Positions 50,318 to 59,641 of a stretch of 64,000 nt of DNA are shown here, piece by piece. The notes beneath the pieces are model-generated. The model was not told where the DNA came from and made no database searches. It saw only the letters and a program-made list of their open reading frames with translations. Source of the stretch: a bacterium (lineage in GTDB: Bacteria; Bacillota; Bacilli; Lactobacillales; Streptococcaceae); contig CAJNCP010000001.1 in NCBI GenBank assembly GCA_905221295.1, positions 62,001 through 126,000 of the forward strand, in the 5' to 3' direction. The translations under genes and the position numbers were made by a program. Numbering within the stretch: position 1 is the stretch's first letter; every line of letters starts with the position of its first letter.

Positions 50318-50347
50318 AAATGAGACTAGAAAGGTCTCATTTTTTAT
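50318..50347 (+). terminator. Terminator of the fab/acc cluster
   Basis: AAATGAGAC / GTCTCATTT stem with a seven-base loop and six T residues. Confidence 0.9.
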
Positions 50348-50373
50348 GGGGAAATGCCATTCAGGTTGAAAAA

Positions 50374-50402
50374 TTGATAGTTGAGGAGAGGACTAATAAA
50401 AT
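50374..50402 (+). promoter_or_regulatory. Promoter of the peptide/CPBP cassette
   Basis: TTGATA, 17 bases, TAAAAT, about 65 bases before the peptide start. The preceding TTCAGGTTGAAAAATTGA (50360-50377) recurs nearly unchanged upstream of the second CPBP gene. Confidence 0.65.
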
Positions 50403-50466
50403 AGATAAAAAAGAAGTATACTGTAGATGTAAGCTTACAAAAATTTATTTTAAGGAGGTACTTGCA

Positions 50467-50652
50467 ATGACAGGTACAGAAACATTTACAGTTCTTTCAT
50501 CTGAAGACTTAGATTAAGTTTCAGGTGGTGGCATGATTTGGTTGGTTGATGATAGACATTGGGATTCGCCATATGCATATAGTTTAGCGACAGAATGGAG
50601 TACAATACTGACTCATGCGACTAGACGTGCTTATGGTATTGGCTATTACTAA
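50467..50652 (+). pseudogene. Bacteriocin-like double-glycine leader peptide gene with in-frame stop
   Basis: From the ATG at 50467, preceded by a strong AAGGAGG, the frame reads MTGTETFTVLSSEDLD, then TAA at 50515-50517, then VSGGG and a further 40 residues to TAA at 50650-50652. LSSEDLD-x-VSGG is the classic leader of peptides processed by ComA/BlpA-type peptidase transporters, with the stop at the position usually held by Lys or Glu (AAA or GAA to TAA is a single change). The putative mature part starts GMIWLVDDRHW and is rich in aromatic residues, ending GIGYY. It is followed after 15 bases by a CPBP membrane protein of the type used as bacteriocin immunity. Read-through or a sequencing error cannot be excluded. 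Confidence 0.8.
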
Positions 50653-50667
50653 ATTAAAGATGTAAGT

Positions 50668-51393
50668 ATGAAAAAACTAGGGCATTTGGAAGTCTTTATC
50701 TTACTGGTATTTCTATCGGTTTATCTACCAGAGTTAGGGATTATGCATCTAACTAAGTTTTTAGGATGGGGGATAGATGGCTATTCTATCTTTTTAACAG
50801 TTGAAGTAATAGCTCTTTTGCTAATATTTATCTACTGGCTCAAAAAGAAAGAGATGCTCTATATTTTTGAAAAAAAGGGTTCAAAGAAGTCAAGATTCTT
50901 TTACCTTGTATTTGGTCTAGTGGCTACTTATTTTGATCGTCAATTGGTAGATGCTTTTCAGTTACAGTTTCATCATCTAATTGATAACAAGTATATCTTT
51001 CAGAACCTTCTTTCGATTCTATACTCCAATGGTCAACCAACTTTTCTATCGACTGTTCTCAGTTTTAGTTTAACAGTAGTCGTCGGACCTATATTAGAGG
51101 AACTGATTCATAGAGGGTACTTTATGAATACCTTTTTTCCCCAGTCCAAGTACTATCTGGATGTTATCCTATCTGCTCTTATCTTTGGACTTAGTCATTT
51201 GATCCTAACTCACCGAGATCCTATCAGTTTGATTATTTATAGTTTAGGCGGTCTCTTCTATGCCCTTGTCTACCGTTGGACAAAGAATCTAAAAATCACC
51301 ATTCTGTGTCATAGTTTTTTCAACTTTCTCATTTATGCAAAACCCATCTGGATTTTTGTTTACAATTATGTTTATTACCACTTTTTTAGATAG
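50668..51393 (+). CDS. CPBP family intramembrane metalloprotease (copy 1; possible bacteriocin immunity protein)
   Basis: A 241-residue membrane protein with about seven hydrophobic segments and the CPBP (Abi, CAAX protease-like) motifs: EExxxR in GPILEELIHRGYF (Glu144, Glu145, Arg149), His177 in FGLSHL and HxxxN in CHSFFNF (His215, Asn219). All predicted catalytic residues are intact. In streptococci such proteins often lie next to double-glycine bacteriocin genes and give immunity or process peptides; the broken peptide gene directly upstream supports this reading. Copy 2 lies downstream, with the same length and a gap-free alignment. The transcript ends at a perfect hairpin. Confidence 0.88.
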   Translation: MKKLGHLEVFILLVFLSVYLPELGIMHLTKFLGWGIDGYSIFLTVEVIALLLIFIYWLKKKEMLYIFEKKGSKKSRFFYLVFGLVATYFDRQLVDAFQLQFHHLIDNKYIFQNLLSILYSNGQPTFLSTVLSFSLTVVVGPILEELIHRGYFMNTFFPQSKYYLDVILSALIFGLSHLILTHRDPISLIIYSLGGLFYALVYRWTKNLKITILCHSFFNFLIYAKPIWIFVYNYVYYHFFR

Positions 51394-51405
51394 TGAAAGG
51401 CAAAG

Positions 51406-51440
51406 AAAAAAGTGTTTGATAATTGTCAAACACTTTTTCT
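51406..51440 (+). terminator. Terminator of CPBP copy 1
   Basis: AAAAAGTGTTTGA / TCAAACACTTTTT, a 13 bp perfect stem with a six-base loop. The same hairpin occurs after copy 2. Confidence 0.92.
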
Positions 51441-51591
51441 AATTTGATAGGAAGATAGAGAGATGCTATTTTATGTTATTGATAGTCGTACCCTTCAGGA
51501 TGAAAAATTGACTTTTTTAAAAATAGCTGTTAATCTAATAAAAGATACTTATGCTATAAAAATAAGTCAACAAAGATTTTTTGGAGTAAGT

Positions 51592-52317
51592 ATGAAAAAA
51601 CTAGGTCATTTGGGAATCTATACATTACTGGTATTTCTATCAATTTATCTACTAGATTTCAGTAGTCTTCATCTGGCTAAGATGCTTGTCTGGGGTATGG
51701 ATGGCTATTCTATTATTGTAGCAGTAAAGCAACTAGCTCTTTTAGGACTATTTATCTATTGGCTAAAAAAGAAAAAAATGCTCAATATTTTTGAAAAAAA
51801 GGGCTCGAAGAAATCCAGATTCTTTTACCTTTTAGTTAGTTTAGTGGCTGCTTATTTTGTCCGTCAGTTGTTAAGTGCTTTTTACTTACAGTTTAGTCGC
51901 TTCATTAATAATAACTATATCTTTGAAGACCTTCTTTCGGTCCTATCCTTCAGTGAGCAGTCTACTATTTTAACGACTTGCTTCTCTTTTATCTCAGTTG
52001 TCATTTTGGGGCCTATATTGGAGGAACTAGTTCATAGAGGATATTTTATGAATTCCTTCTTTCCTAAGTCCAAATATTACTTGGATGTCATCTTATCTGC
52101 TCTTATTTTTGGGCTCAGTCATTTGGTATTGTCCCATCGTGACCTTATCAGTTTGATGGTTTATAGTTTTTCCGGTCTTTTCTTTGCTTTAGTTTACCGT
52201 TGGACAAAGAGTCTAAAAATCACCATTCTGTGCCATAGTTTTATAAATTTTCTCATCCATGCAGACTTCATCTGGTTATTTCTTTCTAATTTAATCTATT
52301 ATCGTTTTTTTAGATAG
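51592..52317 (+). CDS. CPBP family intramembrane metalloprotease (copy 2)
   Basis: Tandem paralogue of the preceding gene, 241 residues, colinear over its whole length. The motifs are kept: GPILEELVHRGYF (144-145, 149), FGLSHL (His177) and CHSFINF (His215, Asn219). The frame is open upstream to 51463, but that stretch contains the duplicated promoter-like sequence and no membrane segment, while TTTGGAGTAAGT before the ATG at 51592 and the MKKLGHLG start shared with copy 1 fix the beginning. No leader-peptide gene precedes this copy. Differences concentrate in the first 60 residues and the loop at 100-135, suggesting divergence in specificity. Confidence 0.87.
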   Translation: MKKLGHLGIYTLLVFLSIYLLDFSSLHLAKMLVWGMDGYSIIVAVKQLALLGLFIYWLKKKKMLNIFEKKGSKKSRFFYLLVSLVAAYFVRQLLSAFYLQFSRFINNNYIFEDLLSVLSFSEQSTILTTCFSFISVVILGPILEELVHRGYFMNSFFPKSKYYLDVILSALIFGLSHLVLSHRDLISLMVYSFSGLFFALVYRWTKSLKITILCHSFINFLIHADFIWLFLSNLIYYRFFR

Positions 52318-52328
52318 TGGAAGGCAAA

Positions 52329-52365
52329 GAAAAAAGTGTTTGATAATTGTCAAACACTTTTTTTG
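52329..52365. terminator. Terminator of CPBP copy 2, shared with nusB
   Basis: Same 13 bp stem as after copy 1; A run and T run on the two sides, so it can also end the minus-strand efp-asp23-nusB transcript. Confidence 0.9.
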
Positions 52366-52366
52366 T

Positions 52367-52789
52367 TTACTGTTCTTCTGTTACAAACTGGCTGAGCAGT
52401 CCGTTGATAAAACGGGCAGATTTTTGATCTGAGAAATCCTTTGCAAGCTCGATAGCTTCGTTAACAGCAACCAACTGAGGGGTGTCAAATGAAGTGATTT
52501 CGAAGACTCCCAAGCGAAGGAGGTTTCTCTCCACGAGTGTTAAACGCTCGATGGTCCAACCTGCTTTTAAATGCTGTGTGATTTGCTTGTCTAGTTCTTC
52601 CTTTTTAGCTTGAACACCAGAAACTAGCTCTGTCAAAAAGGCTGGAAGTTGCACATCAGTATCTTCACGATCATGAGTATAGGCGAAACGACAAGCAGTT
52701 TCGACATCCGTACTGAACTCAAGACTCATAAGAGCTTGAAAGGCACACTTACGGAGCTCACGCCTAGATTCTAATAGTGGATTAGTCAT
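52367..52789 (-). CDS. nusB: Transcription antitermination factor NusB
   Basis: Helical RNA-binding protein that with NusE binds boxA in rRNA leaders. 140 residues from MTNPLLESRRELRKCAFQAL; C-terminal helices with TLVERNLLRLGVFEI and VAVNEAIELAKDFSDQKSARFINGLL. A possible start six codons upstream (52807) is rejected because the internal ATG matches the family. The start overlaps the asp23 end by 8 bases. Confidence 0.96.
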   Translation of the reverse strand: MTNPLLESRRELRKCAFQALMSLEFSTDVETACRFAYTHDREDTDVQLPAFLTELVSGVQAKKEELDKQITQHLKAGWTIERLTLVERNLLRLGVFEITSFDTPQLVAVNEAIELAKDFSDQKSARFINGLLSQFVTEEQ

Positions 52790-53171
52790 TGAGGAAGTCC
52801 TCATCAAACAAGTCTTTCAAGTCAGGTTTTGGTGTTTTATCTGGAACGATACCTGTAACATGGATATTAACAACATCCAATTCTACATCAGCCATGTTGC
52901 GGACAGCATCTTTGACAGCTTTTTGAATAGTCATAGCGACTTTTGGTACCTTTACCCCATACTCAAGATAAAGGTAGATATCCACGGTTAGTTTCTCATC
53001 AACATTTCGTAGATAAACACCGCGGCCAAGAGAAAGTTTTGAAAGGGTGTCAGATACTGATTTGTTTGAAAAAGAGTGGACACCGTCAACTTTAGCTGTT
53101 GCGATGGCAATGATTTTTTCAAGTACACGTGGGGCGATAACGATTTCGCCAAGTTGTTCTTCAATTCCCAT
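52782..53171 (-). CDS. Asp23/Gls24 family envelope stress protein (YqhY-like)
   Basis: A 129-residue alpha/beta protein of the DUF322/Asp23 family: GEIVIAPRVLEKIIAIATAKVDGVHSF, then LGRGVYLRNVDEKLTVDIYLYLEYGVKVPKVA. Between efp and nusB this corresponds to YqhY of Bacillus, which has been linked to control of acetyl-CoA carboxylase and lipid synthesis. That role here is inferred from synteny only. The C-terminus is acidic (DLFDEDF). Confidence 0.92.
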   Translation of the reverse strand: MGIEEQLGEIVIAPRVLEKIIAIATAKVDGVHSFSNKSVSDTLSKLSLGRGVYLRNVDEKLTVDIYLYLEYGVKVPKVAMTIQKAVKDAVRNMADVELDVVNIHVTGIVPDKTPKPDLKDLFDEDFLND

Positions 53172-53192
53172 AGAATGACCTCTTTCTAGAGA

Positions 53193-53753
53193 TTAGGCAC
53201 GAGAAACGTAAGTTCCTTCAGCAGTGTTGATAACGAGTTTTTGCCCTGCTTCGATGAAGTCTGGAACGTTTACGACAAGTCCAGTTTCCATCGTTGCTGG
53301 TTTACCAGAACCTGTAACAGTAGCACCTTTGATAGATGGTTGAGTTTCTGCAACTGTCAATTCAACAGTAGTAGGAACGGTGACACCAATCACTTCAGTT
53401 CCGTAGAATTGGATCTTCACATCTGAGTTTTCAAGGATGTAGAGCAATTCGTTTTCAACGTTGACTACAGGAATTTCGTATTGGTCGTAAGTTTCTGTAT
53501 TCATGAAGTAAGCTGTGTCATCCATTTTGTACAAGTATTGAGCTGGGACAGTCTCGATGATGGCTTGTTCAAATTTTTCCTCTGGACGGTAGCTTGTGTC
53601 AAATGTAGAACCAGTACGGACATCACGCAATTTCATACGCATGATGGTGTTCCCTTTACCTGGTTTGTGATGGCTAGCTTCCAAAACGCGGATCAATTTT
53701 CCGTCAGCTGTTTCAAAGGTCATACCAGCTTTTAATTTACTTGCTTCAATCAT
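53193..53753 (-). CDS. efp: Elongation factor P
   Basis: Relieves ribosome stalling at polyproline. 186 residues, three beta-barrel domains. The tip loop reads [10 protein letters not shown] with Lys32 as the residue that can be modified in some bacteria. C-terminal domain with [28 protein letters not shown], a highly conserved block. First gene of the efp-asp23-nusB operon. Confidence 0.97.
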
Positions 53754-53848
53754 GTTTTTACCTCTTTAATAAATATTATTACTCTTCATTTTACCATAAA
53801 ATACTCTGGAAATAAAGCCAAAATAGTTATTGGGAGTTGGTAGAGAAG

Positions 53849-53875
53849 AAAAAACCAACCTTAGGGCTGGTTTTG
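53849..53875 (-). terminator. Terminator of the gatCAB operon
   Basis: On the minus strand AAACCAGCC / GGTTGGTTT (one G-U) with a four-base loop and following T residues. Confidence 0.85.
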
Positions 53876-53881
53876 TTCTGT

Positions 53882-55324
53882 CTAGTTTTCTTTCAACTTG
53901 GCCAATTCCTGGGCGAGTAGTTTAAGGGCAACTTGTGGATTGGCTTGGCCTTTGGTTGCCTTCATGAGGAATCCTGTGAAGGCCTTGTCTGCGTTTCGTT
54001 TGCCTGATTTGAAGTCGGCAACGGCTGCTTCATTATCCGCAAAGACTTGGTGAATGATTGGAATCAGAATATTTGGATCAGAGATTTGCACCAAGCCTGC
54101 TTTTTCCACGTATTCACGCGCGCCACCGCCATTTTTAGCTAGGTGGACAAAGACTTTCTTGGCAATCTTAGAAGAGATCGTGCCGTCTTCGATGATGGCA
54201 ATCATTTCTACTAAGTTTTCTGGTGTTAATTCGATTTGTTCCAGTGTCTTACCTTCGGCGTTCAAGAACTGAGCGACTTCACCTTGGAGCCAGTTAGAGA
54301 CTTGTTTGGCATCGCCACCGAGGGCAACAGCTTTTTCAAAGAAGTCAGAAGTGACTTTGTTTGCCGTCAACTGGCTAGCATCGTAGTCTGACAAGCCAAG
54401 GTCAGATACGTAGCGTGCACGGCGTTCTTTTGGAAACTCTGGCAATTCAGTACGCATTTCCTCAATCCACTCATCTGAGATTTCAAAGAGTGGTAGGTCT
54501 GGTTCTGGGAAGTAGCGGTAGTCAGCAGCACCTTCTTTGACACGCATGAGGATGGTTGCCTTGTTAGCTTCATCGTAACGGCGTGTTTCTTGGCGAATTT
54601 GACCACCTGAGCGAAGGATTTCAGCCTGACGTTGGACTTCGTATTCAAGACCCTTACGGACGTTAGAGAAGGAGTTGAGGTTTTTCAACTCAGTCTTGGT
54701 ACCGAATTTCTCTTGACCATAAGGGCGAAGAGAAATGTTGGCATCCACGCGCATAGAACCTTCTTCCATCTTAACGTCAGAAATGCCAGCGTACTGGATG
54801 ACTTCCTTGAGGGCTGTTAGATAAGCATAGGCTTCTTCAGGAGAACGCATGTCCGCTTCAGATACAATCTCAATCAAAGGCACCCCTTGGCGATTGAGGT
54901 CAACATAAGAGTAGCCATCTGTACCGTGGGTGTTTTTACCAGCATCTTCTTCCAAGTGAGCGCGCTCGATACCGATTTTCTTGGTCGTACCGTCTTCTAG
55001 CTCCACTTCAATCCAACCATTGTAGCCGATTGGCTCATCAAACTGGGAAATTTGGTAGGCTTTTGGATTGTCAGGATAGAAGTAGTTCTTGCGGTCAAAG
55101 TGCATCTTTTTATGGATGTCCATGTTAAGAGCAAGAGCTGCCTTGATACCAGCATCGACAACACCTTTATTGAGAACCGGAAGTACTCCTGGGAAAGACC
55201 AGTCAATCACGTTAGTGTTGGCATTTTGGTCATTTCCAAAGTGGGCAGAAGTAGGTGAGAAGATTTTTGAATTGGTGTTGAGCTCTACGTGGACTTCAAG
55301 TCCAATGACTGTTTCAAAGTTCAT
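53882..55324 (-). CDS. gatB: Glutamyl/aspartyl-tRNA amidotransferase subunit B
   Basis: Phosphorylates and amidates Glu-tRNA(Gln) and/or Asp-tRNA(Asn) together with GatA and GatC, replacing a glutaminyl-tRNA synthetase. 480 residues: [20 protein letters not shown] at the N-terminus, [20 protein letters not shown], and a C-terminal helical YqeY-like tail (about 330-480). It overlaps gatA by one base. Confidence 0.97.
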   Translation of the reverse strand: MNFETVIGLEVHVELNTNSKIFSPTSAHFGNDQNANTNVIDWSFPGVLPVLNKGVVDAGIKAALALNMDIHKKMHFDRKNYFYPDNPKAYQISQFDEPIGYNGWIEVELEDGTTKKIGIERAHLEEDAGKNTHGTDGYSYVDLNRQGVPLIEIVSEADMRSPEEAYAYLTALKEVIQYAGISDVKMEEGSMRVDANISLRPYGQEKFGTKTELKNLNSFSNVRKGLEYEVQRQAEILRSGGQIRQETRRYDEANKATILMRVKEGAADYRYFPEPDLPLFEISDEWIEEMRTELPEFPKERRARYVSDLGLSDYDASQLTANKVTSDFFEKAVALGGDAKQVSNWLQGEVAQFLNAEGKTLEQIELTPENLVEMIAIIEDGTISSKIAKKVFVHLAKNGGGAREYVEKAGLVQISDPNILIPIIHQVFADNEAAVADFKSGKRNADKAFTGFLMKATKGQANPQVALKLLAQELAKLKEN

Positions 55325-56790
55325 TAGTTGTCACCTCCAAAAATCACGGGTTGTTGTTTGTGGTAGTCTGTAGTTGCTTCAAAAGCAGCAGCAGCTTGGT
55401 AAATGGTCTCCTCAGAGTATTTAGGACCGATCAATTGGAGACCGACTGGTAGACCTTGAGCAAATCCAGCAGGAATAGAAATTCCTGGAAGACCAGCTAA
55501 GTTGACTGGGATGGTCAAAAGGTCAGCCAAGTACATGGCAACGGGATCGTGGTTGAGTGAATCCAAGTCATAGGCAACGCTTGGTGCAGTTGGTCCCAAA
55601 ATCAAGTCGTAATCCGCAAAGACTTTTTCGAAATCTTGGATGATGAGGGTACGGACCTGACCAGCTTTCTTATAGTAGGCATCATAGTAACCTGATGAAA
55701 GGCTAAATGTTCCAAGCATGATACGGCGTTTCACTTCTTCACCGAAACCTTGACTACGGCTGTTGACATAGATTTCATCAAGGTTGCTTGCATCTTCTGC
55801 GCGGTAGCCATAACGGATACCGTCAAAGCGTTGCAAGTTTGAGGAGGCTTCTGATGAAGCGATGATGTAGTAAACGGCCACACCGTATTTAGAGTGAGGA
55901 AGGCTGACTTCTTCGACGATGGCACCAAGTTTTTCAAAGTGTTTAGCGGCATTCAGAATGGTTTCCTTAACCTCTGGGTCAATCCCTTCACCAAGGTATT
56001 CCTTAGGCAAAGCAATTTTCATTCCCTTGATGTCTTGACCAATTTTTGAAGTAAAGTCGGCAATGCGGACAGGAGCAGAAGTAGAGTCTTTAGTATCTTC
56101 GCTGGCAATAGCATTGAGCAAGAGGGCATTTTCTTTAACAGTTGGTGCAAAAGGTCCAATCTGGTCTAATGAGCTACCGAAGGCAATGAGACCGAAACGA
56201 GAAACCGTTCCGTAGGTTGGTTTGAGACCAACAATCCCGTTGAAGGCGGCAGGTTGGCGGATGGACCCCCCCGTATCAGAACCAAGTGACAAGCGGACTT
56301 GCCCAGAAGCTACAGCTGCGGCAGAACCGCTTGATGAACCACCAGGAACCTTGCTGTGGTCCCAAGCGTTTTTAGTGGCACCGTAGTGAGAAGTCTCACC
56401 TGATCCACCCATGGCAAACTCGTCCATGTTAGCTTTCCCAACAACAATCATACCCTTAGCTTTGGCATTGGTAACGGCTGTCGCATCAAAGATTGGCTCG
56501 TAGTTGTAGAGCATTTTTGAGGCAGCAGTTGTAAGGATACCGTCGGTAGAGATATTATCCTTAACAGCCAGTGGAATTCCAGAAAGGACATTGTCAGCGT
56601 CAATTCCAGCTTCATCAATAGCCTTAGCTTGAGCAAGAGCCTGCTCTTCAGCGATGGTGACAAAAGCGTTGATAGCTTTCTCGCGAGACTTGATATCTTC
56701 AAGCGTTGCTTGGGTCAATTCAGTTGCAGAAATTTCCTTAGAGACAAGGAGGTTGTGCAAGTCTTCAATAGTTTTGTTATTAAAAGTCAT
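55324..56790 (-). CDS. gatA: Glutamyl/aspartyl-tRNA amidotransferase subunit A
   Basis: Amidase-signature subunit that releases ammonia from glutamine. 488 residues with the Ser-cisSer-Lys triad: Lys in PLAVKDNI (about 77), and Ser residues in [14 protein letters not shown] and [15 protein letters not shown] (about 152 and 176). Both ends overlap its neighbours by one base, so the three subunits are translated together. Confidence 0.97.
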   Translation of the reverse strand: MTFNNKTIEDLHNLLVSKEISATELTQATLEDIKSREKAINAFVTIAEEQALAQAKAIDEAGIDADNVLSGIPLAVKDNISTDGILTTAASKMLYNYEPIFDATAVTNAKAKGMIVVGKANMDEFAMGGSGETSHYGATKNAWDHSKVPGGSSSGSAAAVASGQVRLSLGSDTGGSIRQPAAFNGIVGLKPTYGTVSRFGLIAFGSSLDQIGPFAPTVKENALLLNAIASEDTKDSTSAPVRIADFTSKIGQDIKGMKIALPKEYLGEGIDPEVKETILNAAKHFEKLGAIVEEVSLPHSKYGVAVYYIIASSEASSNLQRFDGIRYGYRAEDASNLDEIYVNSRSQGFGEEVKRRIMLGTFSLSSGYYDAYYKKAGQVRTLIIQDFEKVFADYDLILGPTAPSVAYDLDSLNHDPVAMYLADLLTIPVNLAGLPGISIPAGFAQGLPVGLQLIGPKYSEETIYQAAAAFEATTDYHKQQPVIFGGDN

Positions 56791-57092
56791 TAGGCATCTC
56801 CTCCATCATCTAGGATAGCTGGTACCTTGATATAGTAGTTTTCTTTTTCAGGTACGTTTTTAAACAAGCGGTCACGGTCTGTTCCTTCTTCGGCCACATC
56901 AGGGCGGAGTACGGTCTTGCGGTCTGCCATGGTCGTAGTAGGTGCGACACCAGTTGTATCGACTTCTTCTAAAAGTTCAACCATATCGACAATCTTAGAT
57001 AGGGTTGTCGCAAAGGCAGCAGTTTCTTCTTCAGAGAATCTTAATTTTGAAAGATTGGCAACGTGTGTTACCTCTTCTTGCGTAATTTTCAT
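56790..57092 (-). CDS. gatC: Glutamyl/aspartyl-tRNA amidotransferase subunit C
   Basis: Small subunit that stabilises GatA. 100 residues from [20 protein letters not shown], with the family segment [18 protein letters not shown]. The frame is open 25 codons further, but AAAGGATGCAAG before this ATG gives the start. First gene of the operon. Confidence 0.95.
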   Translation of the reverse strand: MKITQEEVTHVANLSKLRFSEEETAAFATTLSKIVDMVELLEEVDTTGVAPTTTMADRKTVLRPDVAEEGTDRDRLFKNVPEKENYYIKVPAILDDGGDA

Positions 57093-57185
57093 CTTGCATC
57101 CTTTCGTGAAATGATGATTTTTAGTCTGTTCTATTTTACCATATTTTCCTATAAATAAGGGAGCCAAACTGAAAAGAAATAGAAA

Positions 57186-57214
57186 TTGAAAAATCGCTTT
57201 TAATTCGCTATAAT
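57186..57214 (+). promoter_or_regulatory. Promoter of the YwaF-like gene
   Basis: TTGAAA, 17 bases, TATAAT, about 43 bases upstream of the ATG. Confidence 0.8.
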
Positions 57215-57257
57215 GGTTAAACTAGAGAATAGAAAAAATAAGAGTTAGGATAGAAAT

Positions 57258-57950
57258 ATGTTCCATCAATTTATCACCAGATCTCAAACGGTTCCTCCTC
57301 CCATTTCGCTCTTTTGGTATGGGATTATGATGCTCTTATTAGTGCTTTGTATTTATGGAGCACTTACTTATCACAAAAATCCGAAATTTGTCCGCTTGTT
57401 TAAGGGGATTCAGATCCTCCAGTTGCTAGCCCTATATAGTTGGTATGTTGGTTTTGGGATTCCATTTTCTAATAGCCTTCCATTTTACCATTGCCGTTTG
57501 GCCATGTTTGCGGTGGTTTTCTTACCAGATAAATGGCGGAGCAAGCAATATTTTGCCCTCTTAGGAGCAAGTGGAGCGGTCTTTGCTTTGGTTTACCCTG
57601 TTTTTGATCCCTATGATTTCCCCCATATCACCAGTTTTTCATTTTTGATTGGGCACTATGCCCTTCTAGTGAATTCCTTGATTTACTTGATGAATCACTA
57701 TGATAAGAGCTTACTAAAGAAATATATGATTGTAGCCTATACCTTTATTCTCAATTTCTTTCTAGTTGGGGTAAATCAGGTGACAGGCGGAAATTATGGT
57801 CTCTTAAATAAGACACCTTTTATTCCAGATGCGCCCTTGTGGTTAAAATACCTTCTTGTGTCCGTCATCCTCTCACTGGCTCTGGTTCTTTTTGATATCT
57901 TGTTCAAGAAACGGTGGAAAAAGAGAAATCAGGTGCAATCTTTGCTCTAG
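57258..57950 (+). CDS. TIGR02206/YwaF family integral membrane protein
   Basis: A 230-residue protein with six or seven membrane segments. Distinctive features are YHCRLAMF in the third segment, GHYALLVNSLIYL, and TGGNYGLLNKTP in a late loop, which match the YwaF/TMEM164-like family with conserved His and Cys residues. The function is unknown to me. It is transcribed from its own promoter, divergent from gatC and followed by the separate prfC promoter. Confidence 0.82.
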   Translation: MFHQFITRSQTVPPPISLFWYGIMMLLLVLCIYGALTYHKNPKFVRLFKGIQILQLLALYSWYVGFGIPFSNSLPFYHCRLAMFAVVFLPDKWRSKQYFALLGASGAVFALVYPVFDPYDFPHITSFSFLIGHYALLVNSLIYLMNHYDKSLLKKYMIVAYTFILNFFLVGVNQVTGGNYGLLNKTPFIPDAPLWLKYLLVSVILSLALVLFDILFKKRWKKRNQVQSLL

Positions 57951-57974
57951 CTCGCCTTTTCATCGGATGAGCAA

Positions 57975-58003
57975 TTGAAAAACTCCCCAAAATCCGATAT
58001 AAT
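57975..58003 (+). promoter_or_regulatory. prfC promoter
   Basis: TTGAAA, 17 bases, TATAAT, about 85 bases upstream of the prfC start. Confidence 0.82.
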
Positions 58004-58089
58004 GGAGAGTTGAAAGGAATGGAATATTCCGATGTAAAAATATAAAACATAGCAATCACTATTATCATAAAAGAAAAGAAAGAGAAGAT

Positions 58090-59634
58090 ATGACTATTCA
58101 AGAAGAAATTAAGAAACGCCGTACCTTTGCCATCATCTCCCACCCGGACGCGGGGAAGACAACCATCACTGAGCAGTTGCTCTACTTTGGGGGCGAGATT
58201 CGTGAGGCTGGTACTGTAAAAGGAAAGAAAACTGGGACTTTTGCCAAGTCTGACTGGATGGATATCGAGAAACAACGTGGGATTTCGGTCACTTCATCTG
58301 TTATGCAGTTTGACTACGATGGCAAGCGCGTGAACATCCTCGACACACCAGGGCACGAGGACTTCTCAGAAGATACCTATCGTACCTTGATGGCGGTGGA
58401 TGCTGCTGTCATGGTCGTGGACTCTGCCAAGGGTATCGAGGCCCAAACCAAGAAATTGTTTGAAGTTGTCAAACACCGTGGCATTCCAGTCTTTACCTTT
58501 ATGAACAAGCTGGACCGAGACGGTCGTGAGCCATTAGACCTCTTGCAAGAATTGGAAGAAGTTCTAGGTATTGCCAGCTATCCCATGAATTGGCCAATCG
58601 GGATGGGGAAAGCCTTTGAAGGCTTGTATGATCTCTATAACCAACGTTTAGAACTTTATAAAGGGGATGAGCGTTTTGCCAGTCTAGAAGATGGAGATAA
58701 ACTCTTTGCTAGCAACCCATTCTACGAGCAAGTCAAAGATGATATTGAACTTTTGAATGAAGCTGGAAATGAGTTTTCAGAGGAAGCTATTCTTGCAGGT
58801 GATTTGACTCCGGTATTTTTTGGATCAGCCTTGACTAACTTTGGTGTGCAGACCTTCCTTGAAACTTTCCTTAAGTTTGCTCCAGAACCACATGGTCACA
58901 AGAAAACAGATGGCGAAATTGTGGATCCTTATGACAAAGATTTCTCAGGATTTGTCTTTAAAATCCAAGCCAACATGGACCCTCGTCACCGTGACCGCAT
59001 TGCCTTTGTCCGTATCGTTTCGGGTGAATTTGAGCGTGGTATGAGTGTCAATCTCCCTCGTACTGGTAAGGGTGCTAAATTGTCTAATGTCACCCAGTTT
59101 ATGGCGGAAAGTCGTGAGAATGTAACCAATGCCGTAGCTGGAGATATTATCGGGGTTTACGATACTGGTACTTATCAAGTTGGAGATACCTTGACCGTTG
59201 GAAAAAACAAGTTTGAGTTTGAACCACTGCCAACCTTTACACCTGAGATTTTCATGAAGGTCTCGCCTAAGAATGTCATGAAACAGAAATCATTCCACAA
59301 AGGAATGGAACAGTTGGTACAAGAAGGGGCTATCCAGCTTTATAAGAATTACCAAACTGGCGAGTACATGCTAGGGGCTGTGGGACAACTCCAGTTTGAA
59401 GTCTTTAAGCACCGCATGGAAGGCGAGTACAATGCAGAAGTTGTCATGAGCCCAATGGGTAAAAAGACCGTTCGTTGGATCAAGCCTGAGGACTTGGATG
59501 AGCGGATGTCCTCAAGCCGAAATATCTTGGCCAAAGACCGTTTTGACCAACCAGTCTTCCTCTTTGAAAATGACTTTGCCCTCCGCTGGTTTGCGGATAA
59601 GTATCCAGATGTAGAGTTGGAAGAAAAAATGTAA
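58090..59634 (+). CDS. prfC: Peptide chain release factor 3
   Basis: GTPase that recycles RF1/RF2 from the ribosome after termination. 514 residues: G1 [15 protein letters not shown] (about 17-31), the effector-region block [15 protein letters not shown]3 [19 protein letters not shown]4 [14 protein letters not shown], then the translation-factor beta barrel and domain III. Typical length. The gene is followed by the hairpin array before the adhesin gene. Confidence 0.97.
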   Translation: MTIQEEIKKRRTFAIISHPDAGKTTITEQLLYFGGEIREAGTVKGKKTGTFAKSDWMDIEKQRGISVTSSVMQFDYDGKRVNILDTPGHEDFSEDTYRTLMAVDAAVMVVDSAKGIEAQTKKLFEVVKHRGIPVFTFMNKLDRDGREPLDLLQELEEVLGIASYPMNWPIGMGKAFEGLYDLYNQRLELYKGDERFASLEDGDKLFASNPFYEQVKDDIELLNEAGNEFSEEAILAGDLTPVFFGSALTNFGVQTFLETFLKFAPEPHGHKKTDGEIVDPYDKDFSGFVFKIQANMDPRHRDRIAFVRIVSGEFERGMSVNLPRTGKGAKLSNVTQFMAESRENVTNAVAGDIIGVYDTGTYQVGDTLTVGKNKFEFEPLPTFTPEIFMKVSPKNVMKQKSFHKGMEQLVQEGAIQLYKNYQTGEYMLGAVGQLQFEVFKHRMEGEYNAEVVMSPMGKKTVRWIKPEDLDERMSSSRNILAKDRFDQPVFLFENDFALRWFADKYPDVELEEKM

Positions 59635-59641
59635 CTCAGTA

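Noticed and set aside
51463..51591. N-terminal extension of 43 codons for the second CPBP protein
   Set aside because: The stretch contains the duplicated promoter-like sequence; the ATG at 51592 has a proper ribosome binding site and matches the start of copy 1.
53882..57092. Possible signs of transfer in the gatCAB region
   Set aside because: Gene order, one-base overlaps and codon use are ordinary for streptococci; nothing unusual was seen.
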